From the NCBI GenBank assembly GCA_030688135.1, contig JAUYIW010000030.1, positions 1 through 11,046 of the forward strand: 11,046 nucleotides of DNA, given 5' to 3'. The first letter of the stretch is position 1, and every line of letters starts with the position of its first letter. Under the pieces are notes generated by a model, which was given only the letters and a program-made list of their open reading frames with translations, did no database searches and was not told where the DNA came from. Positions 1 through 7,151 of this stretch are shown piece after piece. The DNA comes from Candidatus Uhrbacteria bacterium. GTDB taxonomy: Bacteria; Patescibacteriota; Patescibacteriia; UBA9934. The position numbers and the translations under genes are program-made.

Positions 1-14
1 CCTTTCTCTTTTCT

Positions 15-61
15 GTTGAAGAAATTTTCAACGCTCGCTTTGTCAACACTAGATGTTGGAC
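15..61. repeat. Two short hairpins abutting a tRNA fragment
   Basis: Two inverted repeats lie directly upstream of the broken tRNA-Lys. The first pairs GTTGAAG (15-21) with TTTCAAC (26-32) around a 4-nt loop. The second pairs CAACA (44-48) with TGTTG (54-58), extendable by GT/AC with one bulged G. They occupy the place where the tRNA acceptor and D strands should be. They could be the edge of an inserted element, part of an intron, or a processing structure; the sequence alone does not decide. Confidence 0.45.
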
Positions 62-64
62 TGT

Positions 65-128
65 ATTGTGGTAGAGCAAGGGCCTTTTAAGCCCGTGGTC
101 GTGGGTTCGAGTCCCACCCGGCGCACCA
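65..128 (+). pseudogene. tRNA-Lys(UUU), 3' part only
   Basis: From about the D-loop onward this reads as a tRNA-Lys. It has GAGC (74-77) as the D-stem 3' strand, a CTTTTAA anticodon loop (84-90) with anticodon TTT at 86-88, a T-arm stem GTGGG/CCCAC around TTCGAGT, an acceptor 3' strand CCGGCGC (117-123 region) and an encoded CCA (126-128). The matching 5' acceptor strand GCGCCGG and the D-stem strand GCTC are not present in the 64 nt upstream, where bases at the expected places do not pair. Bases 27 and 43 of the anticodon stem are also mismatched (A/G), though the intact tRNA-Thr in this window shows the same pair. It is therefore a 3' tRNA fragment, such as an attachment-site copy left by an integrated element, or the 3' exon of a tRNA whose first part lies outside the window. 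The Lys identity of the loop is clear; the reason for the break is not. Confidence 0.7.
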
Positions 129-161
129 AAAATACGGATAGTTAATCTATCGGTATTTTTT
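129..161 (+). terminator. Rho-independent terminator after the tRNA-Lys fragment
   Basis: A 13-14 bp stem with one G/G mismatch joins 129-141 to 147-160 around the loop TTAAT (142-146). The A-rich left arm and T-rich right arm give a U-tract ending near 161. It starts one base after the CCA, the usual place for a tRNA terminator. Confidence 0.75.
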
Positions 162-172
162 ATTTGTGTTTA

Positions 173-187
173 GGGTGGGGCTCGAAC
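173..187 (-). repeat. Inverted near-copy of the tRNA-Lys T-arm
   Basis: The minus strand of 173-187 reads GTTCGAGCCCCACCC. This matches the T-arm 3' part of the tRNA-Lys fragment at 105-119 (GTTCGAGTCCCACCC) at 14 of 15 positions. The two copies are opposed and flank the terminator hairpin. The left half of a T-stem is not reconstructed on the minus strand, so this is not a second tRNA. Confidence 0.6.
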
Positions 188-290
188 GATGGGATGGTAA
201 GGGGAGATGCTTTTTGTAAAATCCAAAATCGTTTCTTTACATACCAAACGGGCGGGGAGACCTCGCTCCTATTCTCTATACCCTCCAGCA

Positions 291-299
291 TGTTATAAT
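291..299 (+). promoter_or_regulatory. Extended -10 promoter for the glycosyltransferase
   Basis: TGT followed by TATAAT (294-299) is a perfect extended -10 element. No -35 resembling TTGACA stands 17 nt upstream, which is common for extended -10 promoters. The predicted transcription start falls at about 306, on the GTG start codon itself, so the mRNA is predicted to be leaderless. There is no Shine-Dalgarno sequence before the GTG. Confidence 0.65.
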
Positions 300-305
300 A
301 CACTT

Positions 306-1418
306 GTGCGAATTGCGATGATCGGACAAAAAACGCTCGCATCTGGTGAAAAAGCTGGGGGTGTTGAAAAGCACGTAGCCGAAGTGTCACGTCGGCTTGT
401 TCGGGCTGGACATGATGTAACAGCCTACGTTCGTGTAAAGTACACACCAAAGCGACCTAAAACTTTTGAGGGCGTACATCTTGAGTATGTAAAAACTCTT
501 TATTCAAAAAATCTTGAGGCGATTGTTTATTCTTTCATTGCTACAATTAAGGCAATTTTTGGCGATTTTGATATAATTCACTATCACGGAGTCGGTCCTG
601 CAACGGTAGCTTGGATTGCACGTTTATTCGCAAGGAACAGCACAACGGTTGTCACATTTCATTCACGCGATCAGTTTCATAAAAAATGGGGATGGTTCGC
701 GCGCCACTATCTTGCCATTGGTGAGTGGGCGGCGGTTAAATTGCCACACTATTGCATAAGCGTGTCGCACGTTATTCAGGTTTATTGTAGAAATACTTTT
801 AAGCGTGAAGTAGTTTATATTCCAAATGGCGCAGAAGTGATTGAAGTTACACGCTCCAATGAACTTGAAAAGTTTGGTTTGCGCGCTAATAATTTTTTAC
901 TAAATGTTGGTCGTCTTGTACCTCAAAAGGGTTTACATTTTCTTATTGAAGCTTTTGCAACTGTTGAAACTGATATGAATTTAGTTTTCGTTGGTGCTCC
1001 AAGTTTTACAGATGAGTATTACACGAGTCTTCGTGATTTAGCTAAAAATGATTCCAGGGTAAAGTTTTTAGGTTTTCAGCAGGGAGAAGTGCTCGATCAA
1101 CTTTATGGTAATGCATATTTGTATGTGCATCCTTCCGAAGCCGAAGGACTCCCTTTAACAATTCTTGAGGCAATGAGTCATGGAACAGCGCCGTTGGTTT
1201 CAGACATTCCAGAGAATCTTGAAGCTATACACAATGCCGGATATGCTTTTAAGTCTGGCGATGTTCTTGAACTACGGCATAAGCTAACCGAGCTGTTAAT
1301 GTCGCCTGACGATGTTAATGAAAAATCTGAAGATGCGCAGGCTATGGTGGAGACAAATTTTAATTGGGATAAAATAGCCGAGCACATCGAGGAAGTTTAT
1401 GTTACAGCCCGGCACTAA
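306..1418 (+). CDS. GT4-family glycosyltransferase
   Basis: A cytoplasmic or membrane-associated glycosyltransferase of the GT-B fold, family GT4, which transfers a sugar from a nucleotide-sugar donor. Numbering from the GTG at 306 (370 aa), the N-terminal domain opens with the usual beta strand and a glycine loop, GGVEKH at 18-23. The C-terminal donor domain has the NVGRLVPQKG motif at 200-209 (Arg203 and Lys208 are the expected phosphate contacts) and the E-x7-E signature at Glu280 and Glu288. I chose GTG 306 because VRIAMIG is the normal family N-terminus and a -10 box sits 6 nt upstream. The open frame reaches back to ATG 207, but that extension looks non-conserved. Donor and acceptor cannot be read; a role in surface polysaccharide or glycolipid is an inference from the family. 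No neighbouring polysaccharide genes support a specific pathway. Confidence 0.88.
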   Translation: MRIAMIGQKTLASGEKAGGVEKHVAEVSRRLVRAGHDVTAYVRVKYTPKRPKTFEGVHLEYVKTLYSKNLEAIVYSFIATIKAIFGDFDIIHYHGVGPATVAWIARLFARNSTTVVTFHSRDQFHKKWGWFARHYLAIGEWAAVKLPHYCISVSHVIQVYCRNTFKREVVYIPNGAEVIEVTRSNELEKFGLRANNFLLNVGRLVPQKGLHFLIEAFATVETDMNLVFVGAPSFTDEYYTSLRDLAKNDSRVKFLGFQQGEVLDQLYGNAYLYVHPSEAEGLPLTILEAMSHGTAPLVSDIPENLEAIHNAGYAFKSGDVLELRHKLTELLMSPDDVNEKSEDAQAMVETNFNWDKIAEHIEEVYVTARH

Positions 1419-1419
1419 A

Positions 1420-1519
1420 ATACTAAGCATGAAATTCTAAACTCTAAATAAAATATAAAATTTAAATTCAAAATTTGGACTTAGAGTTTATTTAGGATTT
1501 CGAATTTATGATTTAGTAT
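1420..1519. repeat. 100-bp imperfect A/T-rich palindrome
   Basis: The whole spacer between the glycosyltransferase and the ATPase is an imperfect inverted repeat. ATACTAA (1420-1426) faces TTAGTAT (1513-1519). AAATTC (1432-1437) faces GAATTT (1502-1507). AAACTCTAA (1439-1447) faces TTAGAGTTT (1481-1489). The centre is AAATTTAAATT-like. It could fold into a large hairpin that ends transcription of the upstream gene, and its right arm also carries the ATPase promoter. Size and symmetry are MITE-like, but no target duplication or transposase is seen. Confidence 0.6.
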
Positions 1520-1524
1520 TTATG
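1490..1524 (+). promoter_or_regulatory. Five ATTTNNN heptamers with -10 box before the ATPase start
   Basis: Five contiguous 7-nt units starting ATTT begin at 1490, 1497, 1504, 1511 and 1518; the last runs into the ATG at 1522-1524. TATGAT at 1507-1512 matches the -10 consensus at five of six bases and lies 9 nt before the start codon; TAGTAT at 1514-1519 is a poorer-placed alternative. No Shine-Dalgarno sequence is present, so translation is probably leaderless or nearly so. No convincing -35 is seen. Confidence 0.5.
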
Positions 1525-4170
1525 AACAAGGAAGAAACAAAACTAATTCCGTGGCATGCACAGAGCGTTGAAGACGTTTTTGAGGCTTTTTCGGTTACTT
1601 CAGAAGGTCTCACACAGTCCGAAGCCGAATCACGTTTAGAGGAGTATGGCCCAAACGCACTTCCTGAAAAGCCGCCAAGAGCCGCCTATAAAATTTTTCT
1701 TTCTCAGTTTGCAGGTCCACTAATGGCCATTTTACTCGTAGCCGGTGTTATAAGTATTATTCTCTTAGAGCGGTTTGACGCTGGGATAATTTTTGCTGTA
1801 GTGCTTTTAAATGCCATTCTTGGATTTTTTGAAGAATATAAAGCTGACCGTTTGATTGAGAAATTAAAAACATTTTTACCACGGTCGGTAAAGGTTCGGC
1901 GTGAGGGAAAGATTTTTTCTATAGACTCCAAAGAAATTGTGCCTGGTGAGATAATGATACTTAGCACAGGGGACAAGGTAACTGCCGACGGTCGTATAGT
2001 GGATTCTGGAACGCTTGAAATAAACGAAGCTGCGCTCACTGGAGAATCTTCAGCAGTAAAGAAGAGTGTAAACGCAGTTGACTCAGGAGCTGTTACAAGT
2101 GATCAGAAAAATATGGTGTTTGCCGGCACCGTGGTTGTATTGGGTCGCGCTGAAGTTGTGGTTACTGGAACTGGTAAGGATTCCGAAATTGGTCGAATTT
2201 CAAAACTTGTAAGTGGACTTGAAGATGAAGAAACTCCACTCCAACATCAGCTTTCGGTATTTGCCAAGGTCTTAAGCATTGCAATACTTGTTCTTGCCTT
2301 AATCGTATTTATTGCTGGCGTACTTCGTGGGTTTGAAGTTACTGAAATGTTTAAGATTGCGGTTGCAATTGCGGTTTCCGCAGTTCCGGAAGGCTTAGTT
2401 GTTGCCGTAACTGTTATCCTAGCTGTTGGCATGCAGAGAATCTTAAAGCAAAAGGCGCTTGTTAGACGTTTGATTGCTGCCGAAACTCTTGGAAGTGTAT
2501 CTGTAATTTGTACAGATAAAACAGGAACACTTACAACAGGAGAAATGATAGTTCAAGAAGTTAGAATGGGCACTGAGGAAGTTCAGTTTACAAAAACACT
2601 TACACCAAAGCAGAATCAGTTATTACAGGCAATCCTTTATACCAGCTCGGTAATTATTGAATTTGACGCTAAGAGCCAGAAAGAAATATTTGCAGGATCC
2701 GCAACAGAGATAGCGTTATTAAAGTTTGTTTTAGATTTTACGAGCGGAAAGCGTGTTGGTGTTCAGTTAGCCGATTTACCTTTTGATCCAAAAAATAAAT
2801 ATTCGGCTCAGCTTATTTCGAGTGATTCAAGAGTTTCGTTGTTTGTAGTTGGAGCGCCAGAGGTACTACTTGAAAGGGCAGATTTAAGTGATGCAGAAAA
2901 GAAGAATTATATACAAGTGTACGAAGACATGACCAGTCGAGGACTTAGGGTTTTAATGATAGGGCAATCAACAGGAGTGGAGGCGTCAGATGATCTTAAG
3001 GATTCTGACGTTAAAGATTTGGAAATTCTTGGCCTTCTGGGGCTTCGTGATCCACTTAGAAAAGAAGCCAGAAAAACTATTGAAGAGGCACGACAAGCCG
3101 GATTAATACCGGTTATGATTACTGGAGATCATCCGGAAACTGCCAGGCTTATTGCCAAAGAGGCTGGACTTAGAGCAGAAGAGCAGAATGTTATTACGGG
3201 TAGTGAGCTAGATGAAATGACCGACGAAGAGTTGTACGAGCGTGTAGGGAGTGTGTCGGTTTTTGCGCGCGTTGTGCCAAGGCATAAGCTTCGTATTGTG
3301 CAAGCGTGGCAGTATAACGGTTTTCCTGTTGCAATGGTCGGTGACGGCGTTAACGACGCTCCGGCTATGAAAGCATCGGACATTGGCGTTGCCGTTGGGT
3401 CGGGTACTGAAGTCGCAAAAGAAACTGCCGACATGGTGCTACTCGATAATAATTTCAGTACAATCGTACACGCGATTAAGGAAGGCAGGATCATTTTTGA
3501 AAATATTCGTAAAATGATAGTTTATTTACTTTCTGACAGTTTTAGCGAGGTAATATTAGTTTTGGGTGCGCTTCTAATTGGGTTACCTCTGCCAATTTTA
3601 CCTGCTCAAATTTTGTGGATTAATCTTATTACTGACGGCTTCCCAAGTATCGCATTAACGTTCGAGCCTGCTGAAAAAGGAATAATGAAAGATCCACCAA
3701 GAAAAAAGAGTGAGAAAATATTAAATCGTGAAATGAAGATTCTCATTTTCATCATAGGAATATTAACCGATATTGGATTGTTTGCCATTTACTTCTTCTT
3801 ACTTAATAAAGGCTATGCTCTTGACGAAGTCAGAACTTTCATTTTTGCAGCCCTTGGAATAGATTCACTTGTTTATGTATTCGCAGTTAGGAAGTTCCGC
3901 ACGAGCGTATTTAGGTCTAATCCATTTGAAAATAAGTTTTTAGTTGCAGGGGTTTCTATGGGGTTTGTACTATTAATTTTACCGCTCACGTTTACACCTT
4001 TAATGACTGTTTTCAATTTTATACAACTTTCCATGTTTGAGTGGTACATGTTGGTAGCGATTGGTTTTGTTCAATTACTACTCATTGAAGCGGTAAAAGA
4101 AGTATTTAATTTAAAGCGAAAGAAGGAGACCAATGGTGCTAATTTGAGAATGGCGCAAAACGTTGTATAA
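1522..4170 (+). CDS. P2-type cation-transporting ATPase, Ca2+-like
   Basis: An 882-residue membrane pump that uses ATP to move cations, probably Ca2+ (possibly Mn2+ or another ion), out of the cytoplasm. The N-terminus has the short cation-ATPase regulatory domain (about 10-75). The actuator motif TGES is at 173-176, the phosphorylated Asp332 lies in DKTGT, the ATP-binding TGD is at 534-536 and the hinge GDGVNDAP is at 607-614. Around ten membrane segments fit the P2 layout. Ion-site residues resemble SERCA: Glu290 in PEGL of M4, Glu676 in M5, and Asn701 and Asp705 in M6 (NLITDG). The M5 Asn used by SERCA site I appears to be Ser here, and M4 has PEGLV instead of PEGLP, so exact ion choice and stoichiometry are open. 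Length is normal and all catalytic motifs are intact. It sits between unrelated genes and has its own upstream promoter region. Confidence 0.93.
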   Translation: MNKEETKLIPWHAQSVEDVFEAFSVTSEGLTQSEAESRLEEYGPNALPEKPPRAAYKIFLSQFAGPLMAILLVAGVISIILLERFDAGIIFAVVLLNAILGFFEEYKADRLIEKLKTFLPRSVKVRREGKIFSIDSKEIVPGEIMILSTGDKVTADGRIVDSGTLEINEAALTGESSAVKKSVNAVDSGAVTSDQKNMVFAGTVVVLGRAEVVVTGTGKDSEIGRISKLVSGLEDEETPLQHQLSVFAKVLSIAILVLALIVFIAGVLRGFEVTEMFKIAVAIAVSAVPEGLVVAVTVILAVGMQRILKQKALVRRLIAAETLGSVSVICTDKTGTLTTGEMIVQEVRMGTEEVQFTKTLTPKQNQLLQAILYTSSVIIEFDAKSQKEIFAGSATEIALLKFVLDFTSGKRVGVQLADLPFDPKNKYSAQLISSDSRVSLFVVGAPEVLLERADLSDAEKKNYIQVYEDMTSRGLRVLMIGQSTGVEASDDLKDSDVKDLEILGLLGLRDPLRKEARKTIEEARQAGLIPVMITGDHPETARLIAKEAGLRAEEQNVITGSELDEMTDEELYERVGSVSVFARVVPRHKLRIVQAWQYNGFPVAMVGDGVNDAPAMKASDIGVAVGSGTEVAKETADMVLLDNNFSTIVHAIKEGRIIFENIRKMIVYLLSDSFSEVILVLGALLIGLPLPILPAQILWINLITDGFPSIALTFEPAEKGIMKDPPRKKSEKILNREMKILIFIIGILTDIGLFAIYFFLLNKGYALDEVRTFIFAALGIDSLVYVFAVRKFRTSVFRSNPFENKFLVAGVSMGFVLLILPLTFTPLMTVFNFIQLSMFEWYMLVAIGFVQLLLIEAVKEVFNLKRKKETNGANLRMAQNVV

Positions 4171-4171
4171 T
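4144..4171 (+). promoter_or_regulatory. Sigma70-type promoter overlapping the ATPase 3' end
   Basis: TTGAGA (4144-4149), a 16-nt spacer and a perfect TATAAT (4166-4171) lie inside the last codons and stop of the ATPase gene. This is a good match to the housekeeping consensus and would start RNA at about 4177-4178, upstream of MurD. The MurD message would then have a 5' leader of about 72 nt, unlike most other genes here. Confidence 0.65.
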
Positions 4172-4176
4172 ATCTC

Positions 4177-4212
4177 GTGAAGAAAGGATTAGGAGTTCTG
4201 GAGCGATCCTAG
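4177..4212 (+). other. Possible leaderless 11-codon mini-ORF
   Basis: A GTG at 4177-4179, 5 nt after the perfect TATAAT, opens an 11-codon frame (VKKGLGVLERS) ending at TAG 4210-4212. It is in a different frame from MurD. The same -10-to-start geometry is seen at the glycosyltransferase gene. It overlaps an AGGAT/ATCCT inverted repeat. It may be a leader peptide or simply chance; a frame this short has no statistical weight of its own. Confidence 0.2.
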
Positions 4213-4213
4213 A

Positions 4214-4248
4214 TTGAAAATTGATATTTGGTAATTGGTTATTAATTT
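4214..4248 (+). repeat. Five tandem TTG/TTA heptamers before murD
   Basis: Five contiguous 7-nt units, TTGAAAA, TTGATAT, TTGGTAA, TTGGTTA and TTAATTT, fill 4214-4248 and end one base before the MurD ATG. TTGAAA and TTGATA in it resemble -35 boxes and TATTAA (4240-4245) resembles a -10, so a second start-proximal promoter is possible. The repeat is A/T-rich and lacks a Shine-Dalgarno sequence. Confidence 0.55.
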
Positions 4249-4249
4249 T

Positions 4250-5707
4250 ATGGATTTGAGTAAAATCGAAAATTTCCAAGACGCAATAGTAACTGTAATG
4301 GGACTTGGTCGTTACAAGCAGGGAAGCGGTCTTGGTGCTGCAAAATGGCTCATTCGACACGGAGCCCAGATTGTAATTACCGACTTAAAAGACGAGTCAG
4401 AGCTTGCAGAGTCTATGTCGCTTGTAATGGAATGGTACGAAAAATACAAAGAAGAATATAAGGATCGAACAATTTATCCGCCACTTTTCGTTTTAGGCGA
4501 GCATAGAGAAGCAGATTTTGTTGACGTTGATGTTGTTGTGCAAAATCCTGGAGTTCCAAGCGAAGATGAATTTGTTGAGGCCGCAAAGAAGGCTGGAGTT
4601 CCTATTGAATCAGATGTTAGTCTTTTCTTTCGTTACTATCCGCATCCGATTATTGCAGTAACTGGAACTAAGGGAAAAACTACAACAACAAAGATGATCG
4701 ATGAAATGCTTTTAAAGATGGATTCTCGTGCAATAATGGCTGGCAATGTTAAAGTTTCTCCTCTTGAGCATTTAGACAGTTTGTTGCAGATTCATGAACC
4801 TATACCGATCGTTATTGAACTTTCTTCTTGGATTCTTGAATCAATGCCCAATGCATTTAAAGAAATGAAAAAAGGGCCAGATATCTCTGTGCTTACTAAT
4901 GTATATCCGGATCACTTAATCCGATACCATTCCTATGGTGACTACATTCACTCAAAGGAAATAATTTTTGAATGGCAAAGCGTTGATCAGTATACAATTT
5001 TGAATTGGGATCACGAAACAGTTCGAGCAATGGGAGGTCAGGTGAAGGGAAAGCTCTTTTGGTGTTCGCGAGAGTATCAGGATCACAATGGATGTTTTAT
5101 TAAAGATGGAAAAGTTGTGATTAGGAAAGATGGAGAAGAAAAGGAGGTGCTACCGCTTGTCGACTTTGGTCTTAAGGGTGATAATAATATTGAGAATATA
5201 TTAACTTCTGTATGTGCGGCATATTTGCGCAATGTGCCACTTGAGATAATTCAACAAGTAGGTAAGGAATTTAAAGGAGCTTCTGATGCTCAGGAACTAG
5301 TGCGCGAAGTGGAAGAAATTTCATATATTAACGACACTATAGCTACAAATCCGCAAGAAGTTATTTCTGCGCTCAAAAGATTTGGAGCAGATGGTGACGT
5401 TATTTTAATTGCCGGCGGTGAAGATCGTGGCAATTCTGCAGATGAATTAGCAATTGAGATCGTTAAGGCTTGTAAGGGGGTAATTCTATTTGAAGGCGAA
5501 TGGTCAGATAAAATCGGTGTAATATTGGGCGATAAAGTTCCTGTTGTTAAAGGCGTTAAAACCATGAAGGATGCGGTTAAAAAGGCGCACGAACTAGCAA
5601 GTAGCGGTGACGTTGTATTGCTTTCTCCAGCTTCGAGCGGTACTGGAATGTATGCAAATGAGTTTGAGCGTGGCGAACAATTCCGAGAAGAAGTTAGAAA
5701 CTTGTAG
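4250..5707 (+). CDS. murD: UDP-N-acetylmuramoyl-L-alanine--D-glutamate ligase (MurD)
   Basis: A cytoplasmic Mur ligase that adds D-Glu to UDP-MurNAc-L-Ala with ATP. Numbering from ATG 4250 (485 aa), the N-terminal Rossmann-like UDP domain has GLGRYKQGSGLGAA (18-31), longer than the usual glycine loop. The central ATPase domain has TGTKGKTTTT at 138-147, the metal-binding Glu190 in ELSSW, the TNVYPDH motif, and Lys236 at the position of the carbamylated lysine. The C-terminal domain has YINDTIATNP and, near the end, LSPASSGTGMY with FERGEQF, matching the MurD ending. The frame can be extended to TTG 4235, but ATG 4250 better fits the family start. No Shine-Dalgarno is present. The gene is followed 59 nt later by a MurE-like gene, which supports the assignment. 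MurC, MurF and Ddl are not in the window. Confidence 0.9.
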   Translation: MDLSKIENFQDAIVTVMGLGRYKQGSGLGAAKWLIRHGAQIVITDLKDESELAESMSLVMEWYEKYKEEYKDRTIYPPLFVLGEHREADFVDVDVVVQNPGVPSEDEFVEAAKKAGVPIESDVSLFFRYYPHPIIAVTGTKGKTTTTKMIDEMLLKMDSRAIMAGNVKVSPLEHLDSLLQIHEPIPIVIELSSWILESMPNAFKEMKKGPDISVLTNVYPDHLIRYHSYGDYIHSKEIIFEWQSVDQYTILNWDHETVRAMGGQVKGKLFWCSREYQDHNGCFIKDGKVVIRKDGEEKEVLPLVDFGLKGDNNIENILTSVCAAYLRNVPLEIIQQVGKEFKGASDAQELVREVEEISYINDTIATNPQEVISALKRFGADGDVILIAGGEDRGNSADELAIEIVKACKGVILFEGEWSDKIGVILGDKVPVVKGVKTMKDAVKKAHELASSGDVVLLSPASSGTGMYANEFERGEQFREEVRNL

Positions 5708-5727
5708 ATTTTTCGACTTTTATTCTG

Positions 5728-5756
5728 TTGACTTTATGATTAGTTTCTGGTACAGA
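5728..5756 (+). promoter_or_regulatory. Promoter before the murE-like gene
   Basis: TTGACT (5728-5733) and TACAGA (5751-5756) are separated by exactly 17 nt, and TG at 5748-5749 gives an extended -10 look. The -35 is strong and the -10 weak. The predicted start falls at about 5763-5767, at the ATG pair, so the message would have almost no leader. Confidence 0.5.
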
Positions 5757-5766
5757 TTTTGTACTT

Positions 5767-7083
5767 ATGATGCATCTTCTTAGAAAGATAACCCCTAAAA
5801 AAGTTATACAATTGTATCATTGGGTATTGGCGCTAGTTTCTGCTGTATTATACGGCATGCCTTCCAATGATATTTTTGTGATTGGTGTAACAGGGACAAA
5901 CGGAAAGTCTTCAACTACACAGTTTATTGCAAATATTTTAACCGAGCTTGGCGAAACAGTTGGTTACACTTCAACGGCAGGATTTAACATTGCAGGACGC
6001 GAGATTGAAAACAGGATGAAGATTACAATGCCCGGTAGATTTTATTTACAAAAGTTACTTAGGCAAATGGTGCGCACAAATTGCAAATATGCTGTAGTTG
6101 AAACATCTTCGCAAGGCATTGATCAATATCGTCATTTAGGAATAAATTATGATATTGCTGTATTTACAAATCTAACACCAGAACATATCGAAGCGCATGG
6201 TGGATTTGATGAGTATAAAAAAGCTAAGGGAAAGTTATTTGCTCATTTAACAAATAGGAAAAAGAAAAAACTGAACAAAAAGTTGGTGTCAAAAATTAGC
6301 GTACTTAACGCCGATGACGATAATTTTAAATATTTTGATGGTTTTAACGCGGACAGCAAATTATATTTTTCATGGACTGGAAATAAGTCTGATTCGCGCG
6401 TAGTGGCAAAAATTAATAGCATTGACTTATCGGGCGCAACTTTGTTGATCAACGGAGAGAAAGTGAAATTAAAATTAGTAGCAAAGTTTCAACTTCAAAA
6501 TATTTTAGCAGCTATTTCTACAGTTGTTGCAATGGGATTTAGTCTTCCAGAAGTCCTAAAGGCAGCCGAAAAGATTCAACCATTACCGGGCCGATTTGAG
6601 CTTGTCGATTGTGGTCAGCCGTTTTCGGTAATTGTTGACTATGCTTATGAGCCTGTAGCATTGTCAGCATTGTATGAATCAGCTAAACTTTTAAAGCCAA
6701 AGCGAGTAATCGGCGTTCATGGTTCTGCAGGTGGTGGCCGTGATATTTCACGTAGGTACAAAATTGGACGACTAGCAGCGCAGATGGAGGATGTGGTTAT
6801 TGTTACAAACGAGGATCCATACGATGAAGATCCGCGTAGTATTATCGAAGAAGTCGCGAGCGGTGCTCGAGATGGTGGTAAACTGGACGGAGATGATCTT
6901 TTTCTAGTCGATGATCGTCAAGAAGCGATTGAGCTCGCGATTAGTCTTGCGGAAAAAGGTGACGCAGTGCTGTTAACAGGAAAGGGGTCAGAGCCTGTTA
7001 TGGCAGTTGCTCGAGGAAAGAAGATTACGTGGAGTGACCACGCAGCTGCCAAGAAGGCACTTGTAAAACTAGGATTTAAGTAA
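5767..7083 (+). CDS. murE: MurE-like UDP-MurNAc-tripeptide ligase, short N-terminus
   Basis: A cytoplasmic Mur ligase expected to add the third residue to UDP-MurNAc-L-Ala-D-Glu. Of 438 residues, the P-loop TGTNGKSSTT is at 42-51, the metal-binding Glu112 is in ETSS, TNLTPEH is at 134-140, and Lys154 sits at the carbamylated-lysine position. The C-terminal domain has HGSAGGGRD (318-326) and GKGSE (405-409). Typical MurE proteins have about 100 residues before the P-loop, forming the UDP-binding domain; here only about 40 remain, with a hydrophobic stretch (16-31). The specificity motif DNPR of DAP-adding enzymes is replaced by EDPY (349-352), with the flanking DEDP kept, so the third amino acid cannot be predicted. 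Adjacent murD supports the role. The start is one of two adjacent ATG codons. A related Mur ligase with a different acceptor is the main alternative. Confidence 0.82.
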   Translation: MMHLLRKITPKKVIQLYHWVLALVSAVLYGMPSNDIFVIGVTGTNGKSSTTQFIANILTELGETVGYTSTAGFNIAGREIENRMKITMPGRFYLQKLLRQMVRTNCKYAVVETSSQGIDQYRHLGINYDIAVFTNLTPEHIEAHGGFDEYKKAKGKLFAHLTNRKKKKLNKKLVSKISVLNADDDNFKYFDGFNADSKLYFSWTGNKSDSRVVAKINSIDLSGATLLINGEKVKLKLVAKFQLQNILAAISTVVAMGFSLPEVLKAAEKIQPLPGRFELVDCGQPFSVIVDYAYEPVALSALYESAKLLKPKRVIGVHGSAGGGRDISRRYKIGRLAAQMEDVVIVTNEDPYDEDPRSIIEEVASGARDGGKLDGDDLFLVDDRQEAIELAISLAEKGDAVLLTGKGSEPVMAVARGKKITWSDHAAAKKALVKLGFK

Positions 7084-7115
7084 TTTTGGGCTTTTGTTAC
7101 TTGCGGTGGGCGTTA

Positions 7116-7146
7116 TTGAGATCGAACCAAAGTACGTCAGAATAAT
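7116..7146 (+). promoter_or_regulatory. Possible promoter of the PH-FtsB-parvulin operon
   Basis: TTGAGA (7116-7121) and AATAAT (7141-7146) are spaced by 19 nt, slightly long. The ATG lies 5 nt after the -10, with no Shine-Dalgarno sequence, repeating the near-leaderless layout of other genes here. Read-through from murE across the 68-nt gap is also possible. Confidence 0.4.
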
Positions 7147-7151
7147 TTAGT

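Noticed and set aside
207..305. Upstream ATG extension of the glycosyltransferase
   Set aside because: GGGGAG touches the ATG with no spacing, the extra 33 residues do not look like the family, and TATAAT at 294-299 would lie inside the gene. GTG 306 gives the normal N-terminus.
3129..3494. Minus-strand frame inside the ATPase
   Set aside because: It is a shadow of the conserved P-domain coding sequence; the + strand carries all motifs.
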